Part shown: piece after piece, positions 25,093 to 34,558 of the stretch
Position numbering within the stretch: position 1 is the stretch's first letter
How the letters are laid out: each line of letters opens with the position of its first letter
Assembly: GCF_003054265.1 (NCBI RefSeq)
Contig: NZ_QBKT01000007.1
Span: 124,001-188,000 of the forward strand
Length of the DNA stretch: 64,000 bases
Reading direction: 5' to 3'
From: Kordia periserrulae
Lineage (GTDB): Bacteria > Bacteroidota > Bacteroidia > Flavobacteriales > Flavobacteriaceae
Notes under the pieces: generated by a model
Told to the model about the DNA's origin: nothing
What the model saw: the letters and a program-made list of their open reading frames with translations, nothing else
The model's database searches: none
Made by a program: the position numbers and the translations under genes

Positions 25093-27858
25093 TTAAGCGC
25101 TTTTTTTATCCCTTCTTTTGAATCGAATAAACACAATCATTCCTGAGAGAACTATTCCGCCTAAAAGATAATACCAATACGAGTTTTGGGAGATTTCAAT
25201 GGGAGTTTCATCGCCCGTAAGCGTCAACGCACTCCAATAATACGGCGATGCTTCGCTGGTATTTTTATGATTTTGGATATAGGCAATTTTTGCTTTTTGT
25301 AAAGCTTCCGATTTTGTATCGCCAGCCACCATATTTTTATAGAATTCTTGAATGATTTCCGTACTTGCTTTTTCGTTGATATCCCACAACGAAGAAACGA
25401 CACTTTTGGCACCTGCATTGAAAAATCCTCTTGCCAAACTCATCACACCTTCTCCTTTTTTGAGTTCTCCATCCGAGGTTTTACACGCACTTAACACGAC
25501 CAAATCTGCGCGGTTTTTAGTGAAATACAATTCATCAAGCGTTAGTTTTTCGTCATAAAAAGCCACCCAAGGAACCGTATTGTCGATACCGCCGTGTGTG
25601 GATAAGTGTATGATTTTGTAGTTGCCATACGCCGATGTGAATTGCGCTTTGCTCGCTTTTTCGTACTGAAAATGAGTTGCATCAAAAATATTAGTTAGTT
25701 TTTTGAGTTCTTCAGAACTTGTTGCCAACGTACTAAATTGCTCATTTTTGAAAGTTGTGGGTGCTATTGCAATAAAGTTTTTGTGAATTTCAGTATCATT
25801 TTGTCGTGACTGCGCTGCGGAAGACAAGGAATAATTGTACTGAATTTGCGCTTTTTCAATTAGATATTCTTTCCTATCAGTTAGCAACGCTTCAAAAGGA
25901 ATGTATTGCAACATTCCGTCAGCAATGATGGTAATTTTTTTGTTTTCAATACTCTTTTCTTGTGCAAACGGAATGAGTTGTTGATACAGTTGTTGCGCTA
26001 CTTTTTCGTACTCTTTTTTATCATCCGTGCTAACAAACGGTTTGGAAACCGCATTTTTATAGGAATTGATGAGATTTTGTAAGACTTCTGTTTTAGGCAG
26101 TTGTTGCAATTGAATCTTTTTCGCTGTAATGAGCGTAACAAAACCATTTTCTTTCCCAATAATGTATTGCAAAATGAGTTCGTCGTTTTGTAAATTTTGC
26201 TGCACTTCGGAAAGCGCAATAATGTTGATGTTTTTTTTGTATGTATAATATTTTGGATAGTTCGTTTCGAGCGAATCTATAAAAGTGTTGTATTCATTTT
26301 TGTAATTGAACACACTGTTTTTTAACGCTTCTATTTGTGTACTATTTGTGTGAGGTGTAGCCTGTATTTCCGATTCAAGCGTTTTGATTTCCTTGATGAG
26401 GTTTTGCTCACGAATCAGTACATTTTCTGGTAATTTGGAAAGGCGTTTGGCAGTCGCATCAGTCATGTTTTCGAGCAATAGCATGGCTTTGTTTTTTTCC
26501 ATGAAGAAGAACGCTTTTTCAGGTTGTTGCAAACGGTAGCATACTTCTACTGCTTTTGGATAGAATGTCGCACTTTTTTTTCGCCAAAATAATTTTGATA
26601 AGTCTTCGCGACTTTCCACATAAATAACATCAATTAACTTGTCTGCCAATGTAAATGTTTCTAGTGCGTATTGAAGGTATGTAGTATTATTTTCAGATTC
26701 ATAAAAAGCAATCCAGCCATTGGCTTTGTCGATTAAATATCCTAAAATATCCAGTTTGTTGGGTGAATATTCAATCGCTTCAAAATTGGGCAATGTTTGA
26801 TAGTCTAACGTTTCAATTTTTAATGCTTGTGTGATGGCTTTTTGGTACTGAATAAGTGCTTGTTGGTGGTTGTTTTCTAGCTGGTAAATATCCGCTAAAT
26901 TGTTCGCCATAACTGCATTTAACGCATCGTCATCATCAATATATTTTGAAGCTTCTTGAATATAGGCTTTGCTTTCTTGTATGTTGCCATTGTTTTTGTG
27001 AATACTGCTCAAATTCAGCATGCTTCCTGCCATAGCCAATGTATCCTTATTTTCTTTACTGAGCACATACGCATTTTTGTATTTAGAAATTGCGGTATTG
27101 TATTCCTTCCGATAATCATAAAAAACACCTAAGTTTAAACTCAACGCAAATTCGTTTCCATAACTTAGGTTTTCTGTTTTTTTGAGTGCTTCAATCGCTT
27201 TTTCTAAGTATAAAATTTCGTCAGAATAGCTTTCATCATACAAATTGACTAAAGTTTCTAGTTTGGAAATGTAGGTGAGTAGCAAATCGGCATCACTGTT
27301 GAACGATTTTAAAATAAAGATGGATTTGTCATAATTTTGAAACGCTTGTTCGTAATCTCCTAAATCACTGTATATATTTCCTAATTGACGATACACTTTT
27401 CCACGTTGCCAATCTTTTTCAGGATATCTTTCTAAGTAAATTTCCACTTCTTTGATAGCTCTATAAAATTGCTGATCTCTGTACAAGAACATAATTTTAT
27501 TGCGATGGTTTTTCTGCACATCTTCCGTTTGTAGATTCTTGGATAGTTTGGCAATTTCCGTTACTTTTTCTGTTAGTTGAATGGACTTTTTAAGATTTGA
27601 AAAGCGCATTTCTTGGATGATGCTGCGATAGGTTTTTATCAATTGAAGGGAATCAATCACAAAGTCTTTTTGTTGTAATAAACTATCTAGCAATTGTTCT
27701 TTTTGTTGATGCGATAGGTCTCTTTTTGCAACTTCTTGATGGTACACATCAACGAGGTCTTTTTGCTGTGCGTTCATCACACAAAAAAAAGTTAGAAATA
27801 AAGACAGACTATAAAATTTAGCAAACTTCATACGCGCTATAGTCATGAACAAAAACAT
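25093..27858 (-). CDS. CHAT-domain protein with TPR repeats and C-terminal anchor
   Basis: The product is 921 residues; the in-frame ATG at residue 10 gives a better signal peptide (MKFAKFYSLSLFLTFF). Tetratricopeptide repeats fill about residues 130-460, a coiled coil follows near 480-520, and a CHAT domain covers about 620-880 with the caspase-like dyad H755 (HLSTHGG) and C792 (LSACKTS). A single helix near residue 890 and a basic tail (FKRRDKK) end the protein. CHAT proteins are caspase-related proteases. Here the protease would face the periplasm. It is a single gene. Confidence 0.88.
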   Translation of the reverse strand: MFLFMTIARMKFAKFYSLSLFLTFFCVMNAQQKDLVDVYHQEVAKRDLSHQQKEQLLDSLLQQKDFVIDSLQLIKTYRSIIQEMRFSNLKKSIQLTEKVTEIAKLSKNLQTEDVQKNHRNKIMFLYRDQQFYRAIKEVEIYLERYPEKDWQRGKVYRQLGNIYSDLGDYEQAFQNYDKSIFILKSFNSDADLLLTYISKLETLVNLYDESYSDEILYLEKAIEALKKTENLSYGNEFALSLNLGVFYDYRKEYNTAISKYKNAYVLSKENKDTLAMAGSMLNLSSIHKNNGNIQESKAYIQEASKYIDDDDALNAVMANNLADIYQLENNHQQALIQYQKAITQALKIETLDYQTLPNFEAIEYSPNKLDILGYLIDKANGWIAFYESENNTTYLQYALETFTLADKLIDVIYVESREDLSKLFWRKKSATFYPKAVEVCYRLQQPEKAFFFMEKNKAMLLLENMTDATAKRLSKLPENVLIREQNLIKEIKTLESEIQATPHTNSTQIEALKNSVFNYKNEYNTFIDSLETNYPKYYTYKKNINIIALSEVQQNLQNDELILQYIIGKENGFVTLITAKKIQLQQLPKTEVLQNLINSYKNAVSKPFVSTDDKKEYEKVAQQLYQQLIPFAQEKSIENKKITIIADGMLQYIPFEALLTDRKEYLIEKAQIQYNYSLSSAAQSRQNDTEIHKNFIAIAPTTFKNEQFSTLATSSEELKKLTNIFDATHFQYEKASKAQFTSAYGNYKIIHLSTHGGIDNTVPWVAFYDEKLTLDELYFTKNRADLVVLSACKTSDGELKKGEGVMSLARGFFNAGAKSVVSSLWDINEKASTEIIQEFYKNMVAGDTKSEALQKAKIAYIQNHKNTSEASPYYWSALTLTGDETPIEISQNSYWYYLLGGIVLSGMIVFIRFKRRDKKSA

Positions 27859-28151
27859 TCATTTTTTAGGTCAACTACTTCGGGGCAAGCCCACGAAGCA
27901 TTCAGTAGCAACTATTAAAACATTTCGACGCAAGCGTCGGAGCATTATAAATCTCGATTATCGAGTAAAAGGGTAAAAATCAACGAAAAAGTGCTTTATT
28001 TTTTAAGTTTTCTGTACATAAAATTTTACTTTACGCAGAAAACCATAAAGCTTTTTTACAAGTTAAAAAATTAAATAAAAGAGGAGTTGACGAGGCTCCT
28101 CTTTTTTATAGTCTAAATGCAAGATTACCTAAACCTAATTTAAACTATGTG
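27859..28151. repeat. Intergenic region with dispersed palindromic element (27872-27971)
   Basis: A 100-base element at 27872-27971 contains three hairpins: CTTCGGGGC-aa-GCCC-a-CGAAG, CGACGC-aa-GCGTCG and CTCGAT-t-ATCGAG. A second copy of the same length, about 80% identical, lies at 53841-53940, where the first two stems are decayed. No gene is present. A terminator for the minus-strand subtilase follows at 28077-28105. Confidence 0.8.
28077..28105 (-). terminator. Terminator of the subtilase gene
   Basis: AAAAGAGGAG pairs with CTCCTCTTTT around a 9-base loop, 46 bases beyond the stop codon, with T-rich sequence following on the minus strand. Confidence 0.8.
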
Positions 28152-29477
28152 CTAATCTGGAATGTGTTTTGAATATTGGATTTCTGACAAGTCTGGATGG
28201 TAAATGGAGTTTTGAATGATGGTGTTTTTTAGCATTAGTCCAGTCATTCCATTGGTATGTAAAACGCCTCCATACCCAGAAGTTAATGCTGCAGAATAGG
28301 AAGTTCCGCTGATGTAGAACACTTCATTATTGTACGTAAAAGGCAAGTATTCGCCTGGTGCGGCAATGTCTACAGAAATGACACCTCTGTTTGAAAATCC
28401 TGCCAAAGCAGTGTTTCCACCAGTTCCGCCATTAAAGCCTGTCATTCCTACGTGTGTATAAATATCTGCATTGTTTCCTTGCGAATTGAGCGCAGATAAA
28501 GCTGCTACAGCTACTACATTATCAGATTCATAAGATGATGGAAAATGCGGTACTACGTCGTTATTTTGTCCTGTATTTCCTGCGGAAGTTACTACTAAAA
28601 TATCGTTTGCTTCTTCAATGAAGTATTGCAATAATTCGCGTTGTTGATACGTCCAGCCAAAACTCATATTAATTACATCCACATCACCTTTGTTGGCAGC
28701 ATATTGAAAACCACATAAAGCATCAAAATAACTAATATTTCCATGGCGATTGGCTACTTTAACAGGCAAAATTTGATAGCTAACACTTGCCGCATCAAGT
28801 TTAGAAGTGATAAGTTTGGTGACAATCGTACCGTGTCTTCCATAGTGGTCATCATACGGATTGTTGTTTTGATCGACGAAATTCCAGCCAAACTCTTCTT
28901 GAAAGCCATTTTCGGAACAACCATTTGCTGAACTGTTGTATAAAAATGGACTGACAAAATCAGGATAGTCGTACATAATACCTGTATCTAGTACGGCAAC
29001 CGTCACGCCTTGATTGACAGCTACACGTTTGAGGATGCCATCGCTAACACTTCCTATGCCTGCAAAATCGATAAATTGGTCTTCTTGTATTTTAATGTTT
29101 GGATTGTATTCGGCACCTTCTATTTCTTCATCGGCTTTTGCGGTTACTTTTTTGTCTTCAATATCGCTTCCTGAATCGGAAGTATCGTCTTTTTCGAAAA
29201 TCCAAAGTTCTAAATTAGGATCGGCACATTCACATTTTTTATAATCAACTACTTGGTATTCAGCTCTTTTTAAGATTTTTTCTGCTTCGGTAGTTCCATC
29301 GGGATATAAGATAATAAGCTCGTTTCCGTCACTATCGGTTGTGTTTGAAGCACCGTTTTTTTGTGTGATTGCTGGTTCTTTTGCACTATCAGTTTCTTCA
29401 CTGTTCAGGGTTTCTTTTTGACAACTTACAAGAGTCATCAAAAGCAAAGCAAAACAATATACTGTTACTTTTTTCAT
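28152..29477 (-). CDS. S8 family (subtilisin-like) serine peptidase lipoprotein
   Basis: A 441-residue lipoprotein (lipobox TLVSC near residue 19) with a low-complexity acidic linker, a short prodomain-like region, and a subtilase domain. The triad is visible: Asp in VAVLDTGIM, His in RHGTIVT and Ser in SGTSYSAALTSG; the oxyanion Asn region is VTSAGNTGQN. The GTSYSA serine motif departs from the usual GTSMA(S/T)P by lacking Met and Pro. It probably acts on the cell surface or in the periplasm. Single gene with its own terminator. Confidence 0.9.
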   Translation of the reverse strand: MKKVTVYCFALLLMTLVSCQKETLNSEETDSAKEPAITQKNGASNTTDSDGNELIILYPDGTTEAEKILKRAEYQVVDYKKCECADPNLELWIFEKDDTSDSGSDIEDKKVTAKADEEIEGAEYNPNIKIQEDQFIDFAGIGSVSDGILKRVAVNQGVTVAVLDTGIMYDYPDFVSPFLYNSSANGCSENGFQEEFGWNFVDQNNNPYDDHYGRHGTIVTKLITSKLDAASVSYQILPVKVANRHGNISYFDALCGFQYAANKGDVDVINMSFGWTYQQRELLQYFIEEANDILVVTSAGNTGQNNDVVPHFPSSYESDNVVAVAALSALNSQGNNADIYTHVGMTGFNGGTGGNTALAGFSNRGVISVDIAAPGEYLPFTYNNEVFYISGTSYSAALTSGYGGVLHTNGMTGLMLKNTIIQNSIYHPDLSEIQYSKHIPD

Positions 29478-29539
29478 ATTTCTTTATAGTTTAAATTAGC
29501 AGTAAGATAAATAATAATGATTGGTTTAGGTATGATAAA

Positions 29540-29569
29540 AATTCCAGTCAATCGAAATTGACTGGAATT
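29540..29569 (-). terminator. Terminator of the T9SS protein gene
   Basis: Inverted repeat with arms AATTCCAGTCAAT and ATTGACTGGAATT, followed on the minus strand by TTTTTAT. It lies 17 bases beyond the stop codon of the 969-aa gene. Confidence 0.85.
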
Positions 29570-29586
29570 CTCTTGCATTATTACTG

Positions 29587-32496
29587 TTATTTGATAACAA
29601 CTTTTTTGGTGATGGTTTCAGTGTCTGTAGTAATCACGAAGAAATACATCCCCGGTGTTAGTACAGATTTACCATTCCACGTTAAAATTGTTTTGTTATT
29701 TTCTATACGATTTTTATCGAAAGTCTTGATAAGCATTCCGTCAAAACGGTACACATTGAGTGTGAAATTCGTTTTATCTGCTCCTGAAATTTCGATATTC
29801 ATATGACCGTCGTTTGGATTTGGTGAAATCTTAGCCGATGTTTTCGTGTCTGACGGTGTTGGTTCTGTTGGGAATGATATACAGTCGCTACATGCATAAT
29901 CTGTCCATATCACTCCTTCTTCTGGACAAACTGTACCGATTCTCCAACTAAAGCATCCTGAGAGATTGATATATGGCAATTGGAAAGAAGTTCCTGAAAC
30001 ATTCCAGTAATTTGGTCCTGATCCTCCGTCCGATCTACAACATCTTGGATCGTCCCAAGTGACTTCAACGATGTAATTACTTACATCAGCTATGGCATTC
30101 CAACTTAATATACTTGATCTACAATCATAACGTAAGCCTGTAGTTGCTCCACAAGGTTCAGGACATTCATATATAAATGTATCGGTATATACACATTCGT
30201 CCATTCCTTCATTTACTTTTTGAACTACGGTTACAGTATATGTTGTATTAACAGTTCCTAATCGGATATTTTCATCCGTTGCCAATCCATCTCCCCAAAC
30301 GATACTTTCAAAATCTGTAACTAAATTACCTTGTCCATCAACCACTCGTAAGACTACTAAACCTATTTCACAAGGATCACAATCTTCTTTTTGGTTTTTA
30401 TCAATATTTTCATTGTACGCATCGATTAACTCCAAGTATTTTTCGTAGTTTTCATTTGGTGTACTTGCGTTCTTAGCTTTTATATTTGATTGTAAGTTAG
30501 CTATAAGTTCATCATTTGGACATTCATCTATTTCTATATGAATATCTTCTTCACAACATATTTGCTTGTATGTCATTCTGTAGATGCATCCATCTGGATA
30601 GGTAACTGTTAGTTCCCATTCTTCAAAAGGTTCTGCATATACTACATCACTAGAACTGGTATCACCAGAAGAGCTTGACCATGAAAAAGTTACTCCATCA
30701 GATAATTGCACATGATTCCCTTGAGCATCTAAAACTCTTATTGGCCATGAATTTAACTCACATACATTTTCTGAAGCGCAGAATTCCCAATATGGCTCTA
30801 TGTAAGGATTATCATTGCAACAATCACGATCCAATGGTTTTCTTGTTTCTTGCCAAGGACAATTTGCCGTCCATACTCCATGCTTGATGTAATAGAATTT
30901 ATAAGGATCTAAATTTGTAAATGTTGCCGTAGTGATTCCCAATTGCGTTTCAATAAGAGGAAATATGGTGTTTGCATCACTTGTAGAGCCTTCCACACTT
31001 GTTTCATAGAGTCCCCACCATTGACTCGGATCTATATCTTCTGCAGTTACAGTGACATCGTAAACTCCATCATGGCAATAATAATTAACTATAGTAAAGT
31101 TTGATGACATTTCACCTTCTAGATAGGTAAATCTTCTTACTTCAGAAACCCATCCACATTCTGGATCGTTTATGGCTAATTTTACTTCGTAAGTAACACC
31201 TGCTTGAAATGTTACTGGATTATTCATATCATTTACAAACCGTTCCGTAATATTGATATTTACTGGACTTCCTGTTCTCCACCCACTTGACAATCCAGGA
31301 CTTGGATCTTGCGCCGACAACCAGCTAAGTGAGTTATCTGCATTTACTCTCCAAATGTCTAAATAATAACTTCCTGTATTAAGGGTTGCGCTTCCGTCTA
31401 AAAACACATCTTCACATAAATTGAACTCAGTTTGCTCTACTTGATTTACATCTTCTAAATGAAAATCTACAGAATCTCCTGTTGCATTTTTTACCGTTAC
31501 CGTATCGGATACAGTAATTGCATTTCCGTCGCAATTTGTATAAACAGCTCTAGCTGTATAGGTAGTTTCGCCTTCTTCTGGACAAACTGTGATATTTGGT
31601 GAGTTTCCAATAGATTGCCCCAGACTATTTAACCAAGTGAATTGTACATTTGAAGCTCCATTTGGAGTAAAACGCCATGCTTCACTAGACGCAACCCAGT
31701 TTCCTGTATTTCTTCCTGGAGCAACCGTTGCCTGCGTTCCTCCTTGATTTTGAATTCCTAAGACAGCATTTCCATTATTCCAAGTTGTACATTCATTCGT
31801 TCTATCTGTCAAATAAATCTCTACTACATTCGTAGTTTCATACATCACAATTTGAGTTGTCATTGTATATTGATTACATTCTGAACTATAGTATGGAATG
31901 TTGTTATAATTTACAACCATTGTTCGACATGGAGCAGTTCCAAATACTGTCCAGTTAATGATTCCTGAACCTTCTACAGAAGGATCAATGTCCATATATG
32001 GCCCAAAAATAGTGGCTGAAAATAAATTAGGGCTAGGCAATGTATCCGTAAATGACCATTGACAGAGTCCTCCTGGACTATTGCTGCTTAAATCAAACGT
32101 CACTACACCATTTGAACCTACAAGCATTTGTGTATAATTTTGTCCATAAAAACAAAAATTAAATGGTAAATCAATTGCATTAGACCATCTATCATCCATA
32201 TTAACAGAAACAGGATTTCCTCCGGTAGCTGGAAATGGGGGACTAAAAGGTATAGGTGTAACTGAGTAACTAGTTGTTTCTCCTGTTTGCAAAAATGTTG
32301 CTGACAAATTTGTACAATCTTCATCACAAGATATCTCAACATCATCACCAGCATTTACATTGGGACAACCTGGAGCTTGTGCAAAACTATTTGTTGTGAT
32401 TAAAAAAGTTATCACACACAACATCTGTCTCATATTTCTATTATTCAAACCTACATATTTGATTAGTTTATCAAGAAATTTTCCTTGTTTTTTCAT
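29587..32496 (-). CDS. Large secreted protein with T9SS type A sorting domain
   Basis: The 969-residue product has an N-terminal signal (cleavage near SFAQA, with a basic 23-residue extension before the helix) and a Cys-rich adhesin-like body. The last about 80 residues form a typical type A sorting domain: 'ISPNPNDGHMNIEI', 'LNVYRFDGMLIKTF', 'PGMYFFVITT' and 'KKVVIK'. The protein would be exported by Sec and T9SS to the surface or medium. The body resembles gliding-associated and cell-surface proteins with Ig-like repeats, and no enzyme domain was seen. It follows the 132-aa gene by 2 bases. Confidence 0.88.
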   Translation of the reverse strand: MKKQGKFLDKLIKYVGLNNRNMRQMLCVITFLITTNSFAQAPGCPNVNAGDDVEISCDEDCTNLSATFLQTGETTSYSVTPIPFSPPFPATGGNPVSVNMDDRWSNAIDLPFNFCFYGQNYTQMLVGSNGVVTFDLSSNSPGGLCQWSFTDTLPSPNLFSATIFGPYMDIDPSVEGSGIINWTVFGTAPCRTMVVNYNNIPYYSSECNQYTMTTQIVMYETTNVVEIYLTDRTNECTTWNNGNAVLGIQNQGGTQATVAPGRNTGNWVASSEAWRFTPNGASNVQFTWLNSLGQSIGNSPNITVCPEEGETTYTARAVYTNCDGNAITVSDTVTVKNATGDSVDFHLEDVNQVEQTEFNLCEDVFLDGSATLNTGSYYLDIWRVNADNSLSWLSAQDPSPGLSSGWRTGSPVNINITERFVNDMNNPVTFQAGVTYEVKLAINDPECGWVSEVRRFTYLEGEMSSNFTIVNYYCHDGVYDVTVTAEDIDPSQWWGLYETSVEGSTSDANTIFPLIETQLGITTATFTNLDPYKFYYIKHGVWTANCPWQETRKPLDRDCCNDNPYIEPYWEFCASENVCELNSWPIRVLDAQGNHVQLSDGVTFSWSSSSGDTSSSDVVYAEPFEEWELTVTYPDGCIYRMTYKQICCEEDIHIEIDECPNDELIANLQSNIKAKNASTPNENYEKYLELIDAYNENIDKNQKEDCDPCEIGLVVLRVVDGQGNLVTDFESIVWGDGLATDENIRLGTVNTTYTVTVVQKVNEGMDECVYTDTFIYECPEPCGATTGLRYDCRSSILSWNAIADVSNYIVEVTWDDPRCCRSDGGSGPNYWNVSGTSFQLPYINLSGCFSWRIGTVCPEEGVIWTDYACSDCISFPTEPTPSDTKTSAKISPNPNDGHMNIEISGADKTNFTLNVYRFDGMLIKTFDKNRIENNKTILTWNGKSVLTPGMYFFVITTDTETITKKVVIK

Positions 32497-32498
32497 AA

Positions 32499-32897
32499 TT
32501 ACTCAGATTTTATAGCATTGTATGTGTTTTTTAATTTTCTTGATACATCAACTAAATATTGATTCAAACTAGCAATGGTCATATTGCTTTTTTCAAGCAT
32601 TTCTTTGTCAAAGTGAACTTCTATGATTTTGGCATCAAAATTTGCTTTAAACTTATGGAAGCCGCCAGAAGAAAACGCGCAAAATTGTTTCATATCTTTT
32701 TCGGATGTAAAATTGAATTCAGAAAAATCTATTTCATAATGATCTAATACTTGATCGATACTTTTTTCTTGTAACGAGATTACAAACTGGTCATTTATTG
32801 ATATTTTGTTACTATCTTCTGCTTTTTGCGCTTGCAAGCTAAAAGACATTAATAGCAACATAATTGCCGTAAGGTGTATACTTTTTTTCATGTTCAA
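32499..32897 (-). CDS. Small secreted protein co-transcribed with the T9SS protein
   Basis: A 132-residue protein with a signal peptide (cleavage near SLQAQ). The mature part is about 110 residues, mixed alpha/beta, and has one Cys (MKQFCAFS). No family was recognised. It ends 2 bases before the T9SS protein gene and is the first gene of that operon, divergent from the ECF sigma gene. A role as a partner or processing factor of the large protein is possible but not shown. Confidence 0.7.
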   Translation of the reverse strand: MNMKKSIHLTAIMLLLMSFSLQAQKAEDSNKISINDQFVISLQEKSIDQVLDHYEIDFSEFNFTSEKDMKQFCAFSSGGFHKFKANFDAKIIEVHFDKEMLEKSNMTIASLNQYLVDVSRKLKNTYNAIKSE

Positions 32898-33055
32898 AAT
32901 ATGTTGATTAAACCGTTATTTCCTACTCTATTTTTTAAGGTTTTTCGGATTCCACCTATAGAATGAATCGATTCATTAGATAGTTACAAGCAAGAAGTTT
33001 TGTTACCCGATTTATTTCATTATTTTTAGAACAGCTATATAGTGATCCCTGTTTT

Positions 33056-33613
33056 ATGTCAAATGATGCTTATTTTATTGAAGGTCTGCGTACCGGAGAA
33101 CAAACTGTATTGGAAGAAATATATGACTGCTTTTTTGTAAAGGTGAAGATATTTGTTTTGCAAAATAAAGGAGTGGTGTCTGATGCAGAAGATGTTTTTC
33201 ACAACGCATTGATTCAATTATACATTCGTCTCAAAAATAGAGAGTTAACCATAAAATCTTCTTTCGAAGCGTATCTTTTTACTACCTGCAAAAATCTTTG
33301 GCGACGAGAATTAAATAAAAAACGGGTAACAAATTCCAACGTTATTGAACTTGAAGATACAGAAACCGAAAATGCGTTTGCATTATTAGAACAGGAACAA
33401 TGGGAATTGTACATAAAAAAGTTTCAACTACTCTCTGAAAATTGTAGAAAAGTATTGACACTTTTGTTCAATGGCACTTCGTATGACGATATTGTAAAAA
33501 CATTTTCATACGCATCTAAAGTGGTTGCCCGACAACGTGTTTTTAAATGCAAAACTAAATTAACAAAGCTAATACAGGAAGACCAAACGTTTTCCAAAAT
33601 AAAGAACCTATGA
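33056..33613 (+). CDS. ECF-type RNA polymerase sigma factor upstream of the lanthipeptide locus
   Basis: A 185-residue sigma-70 family protein: region 2 with 'VSDAEDVFHNALIQLYIRL' and 'SFEAYLFTTCKNLWRRELNK', and region 4 with 'LTLLFNGTSYDDIVKTFSY' and a following recognition helix. Region 4 is less typical than in most ECF factors. Its stop codon overlaps the next start (ATGA), so it is coupled to the anti-sigma-like gene. The pair lies directly upstream of lanC on the same strand and may control it, though a 139-base gap with its own promoter motif suggests separate transcription. Confidence 0.88.
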   Translation: MSNDAYFIEGLRTGEQTVLEEIYDCFFVKVKIFVLQNKGVVSDAEDVFHNALIQLYIRLKNRELTIKSSFEAYLFTTCKNLWRRELNKKRVTNSNVIELEDTETENAFALLEQEQWELYIKKFQLLSENCRKVLTLLFNGTSYDDIVKTFSYASKVVARQRVFKCKTKLTKLIQEDQTFSKIKNL

Positions 33614-34419
33614 GTTTTGATGACAGCACTTACGAGAAAATAGGCTTGTATATTGACAATCAAATGAGCGACGCTGAAAGAACTGCCTTTGAAGAAGTAT
33701 TGAAAAACGACACCGAACTCGCTGCATTTGTGGACACATTAACATCACTTGAAAGTGTGTATAATGAAGATACGTGGAATATAAAGAGTAATGCTTCTGC
33801 CGAAGAAATTAAAGCGCTTGCTAATGAATTTCGCGCAGATGATGTTGTGGCATTATCACAAAAAATACGCAGCATCCAACAGCAAAAAAACACAGCATTT
33901 CCTAAAAAAAGGAACAAATCATACTTTTACATCATTTCTTCTGCGGTTGCGATTGCCGCTGTAATGACGTTGTTTTATTTCACTTTTATGCAATCTATTA
34001 CTGCGAGTGAAGCTTTTGAGCAATACCACGATTGGAGCACGCTACCTTCTTTTGTAGAAAAAGGAGTTACGGACGATAATCGCGTGAAAGCACAAGCGTT
34101 GTTCCAAGACGGAAACTATCAAGAAGCATTGCACATTTTTATGGAAACGGCAAAAGATACAACCTACGACCCAAAAGTGCAGTTGTATATCGGAATTTGC
34201 TATTTAGAACTACAAAACTATCACGAAGCTATTCAAACTTTTGACGAATTGCGCAATAGCAACACACTCGACAATCACAAAGCGTATTGGTACACGGCAC
34301 TTGTCTATTTAAAACAAAACAATGCGGAAACAGCGAAGAAAGTTTTGCAAACTTTAGTGCAAGATACTGGCAACTACAATTATGAAAAAGCGAAAGAATT
34401 GCTAAAAAAATTAGAATAA
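33610..34419 (+). CDS. Anti-sigma-like membrane protein with C-terminal TPRs
   Basis: A 269-residue protein. The N-terminal about 100 residues resemble the cytoplasmic part of zinc-less anti-sigma proteins ('IGLYIDNQMSDAERTAFEEVL' and 'ELAAFVDTLTSLE'). A single helix follows (about 102-123), then two or three TPRs on the outside (about 160-265). This topology suits sensing in the periplasm and sequestering the sigma factor in the cytoplasm. It overlaps the sigma gene by 4 bases. Identification as an anti-sigma factor is inferred from topology and context. Confidence 0.75.
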   Translation: MSFDDSTYEKIGLYIDNQMSDAERTAFEEVLKNDTELAAFVDTLTSLESVYNEDTWNIKSNASAEEIKALANEFRADDVVALSQKIRSIQQQKNTAFPKKRNKSYFYIISSAVAIAAVMTLFYFTFMQSITASEAFEQYHDWSTLPSFVEKGVTDDNRVKAQALFQDGNYQEALHIFMETAKDTTYDPKVQLYIGICYLELQNYHEAIQTFDELRNSNTLDNHKAYWYTALVYLKQNNAETAKKVLQTLVQDTGNYNYEKAKELLKKLE

Positions 34420-34488
34420 CACATTCATCTTCCTCTTTTTTATAAATTTCGATAACATATTTCCAATTTTCTGGGTGATTCCTGTTGC

Positions 34489-34508
34489 TTATTCTTGTAA
34501 TCGAATAA
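34489..34508 (+). promoter_or_regulatory. Palindromic operator candidate upstream of lanC
   Basis: TTATTC and GAATAA form an inverted repeat with an 8-base spacer, 9 bases before a TTAATTTG -7-like box (34518-34525) and 50 bases before the lanC start. The same layout recurs upstream of the second TPR-AraC gene at 41251-41270, and a decayed form occurs upstream of the first at about 39041-39060. It may be the binding site of the TPR-AraC regulators. Confidence 0.5.
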
Positions 34509-34558
34509 AAAAAGTCTTTAATTTGAAGTAGACCAAAACTTGAACTATTTGAAAAATT

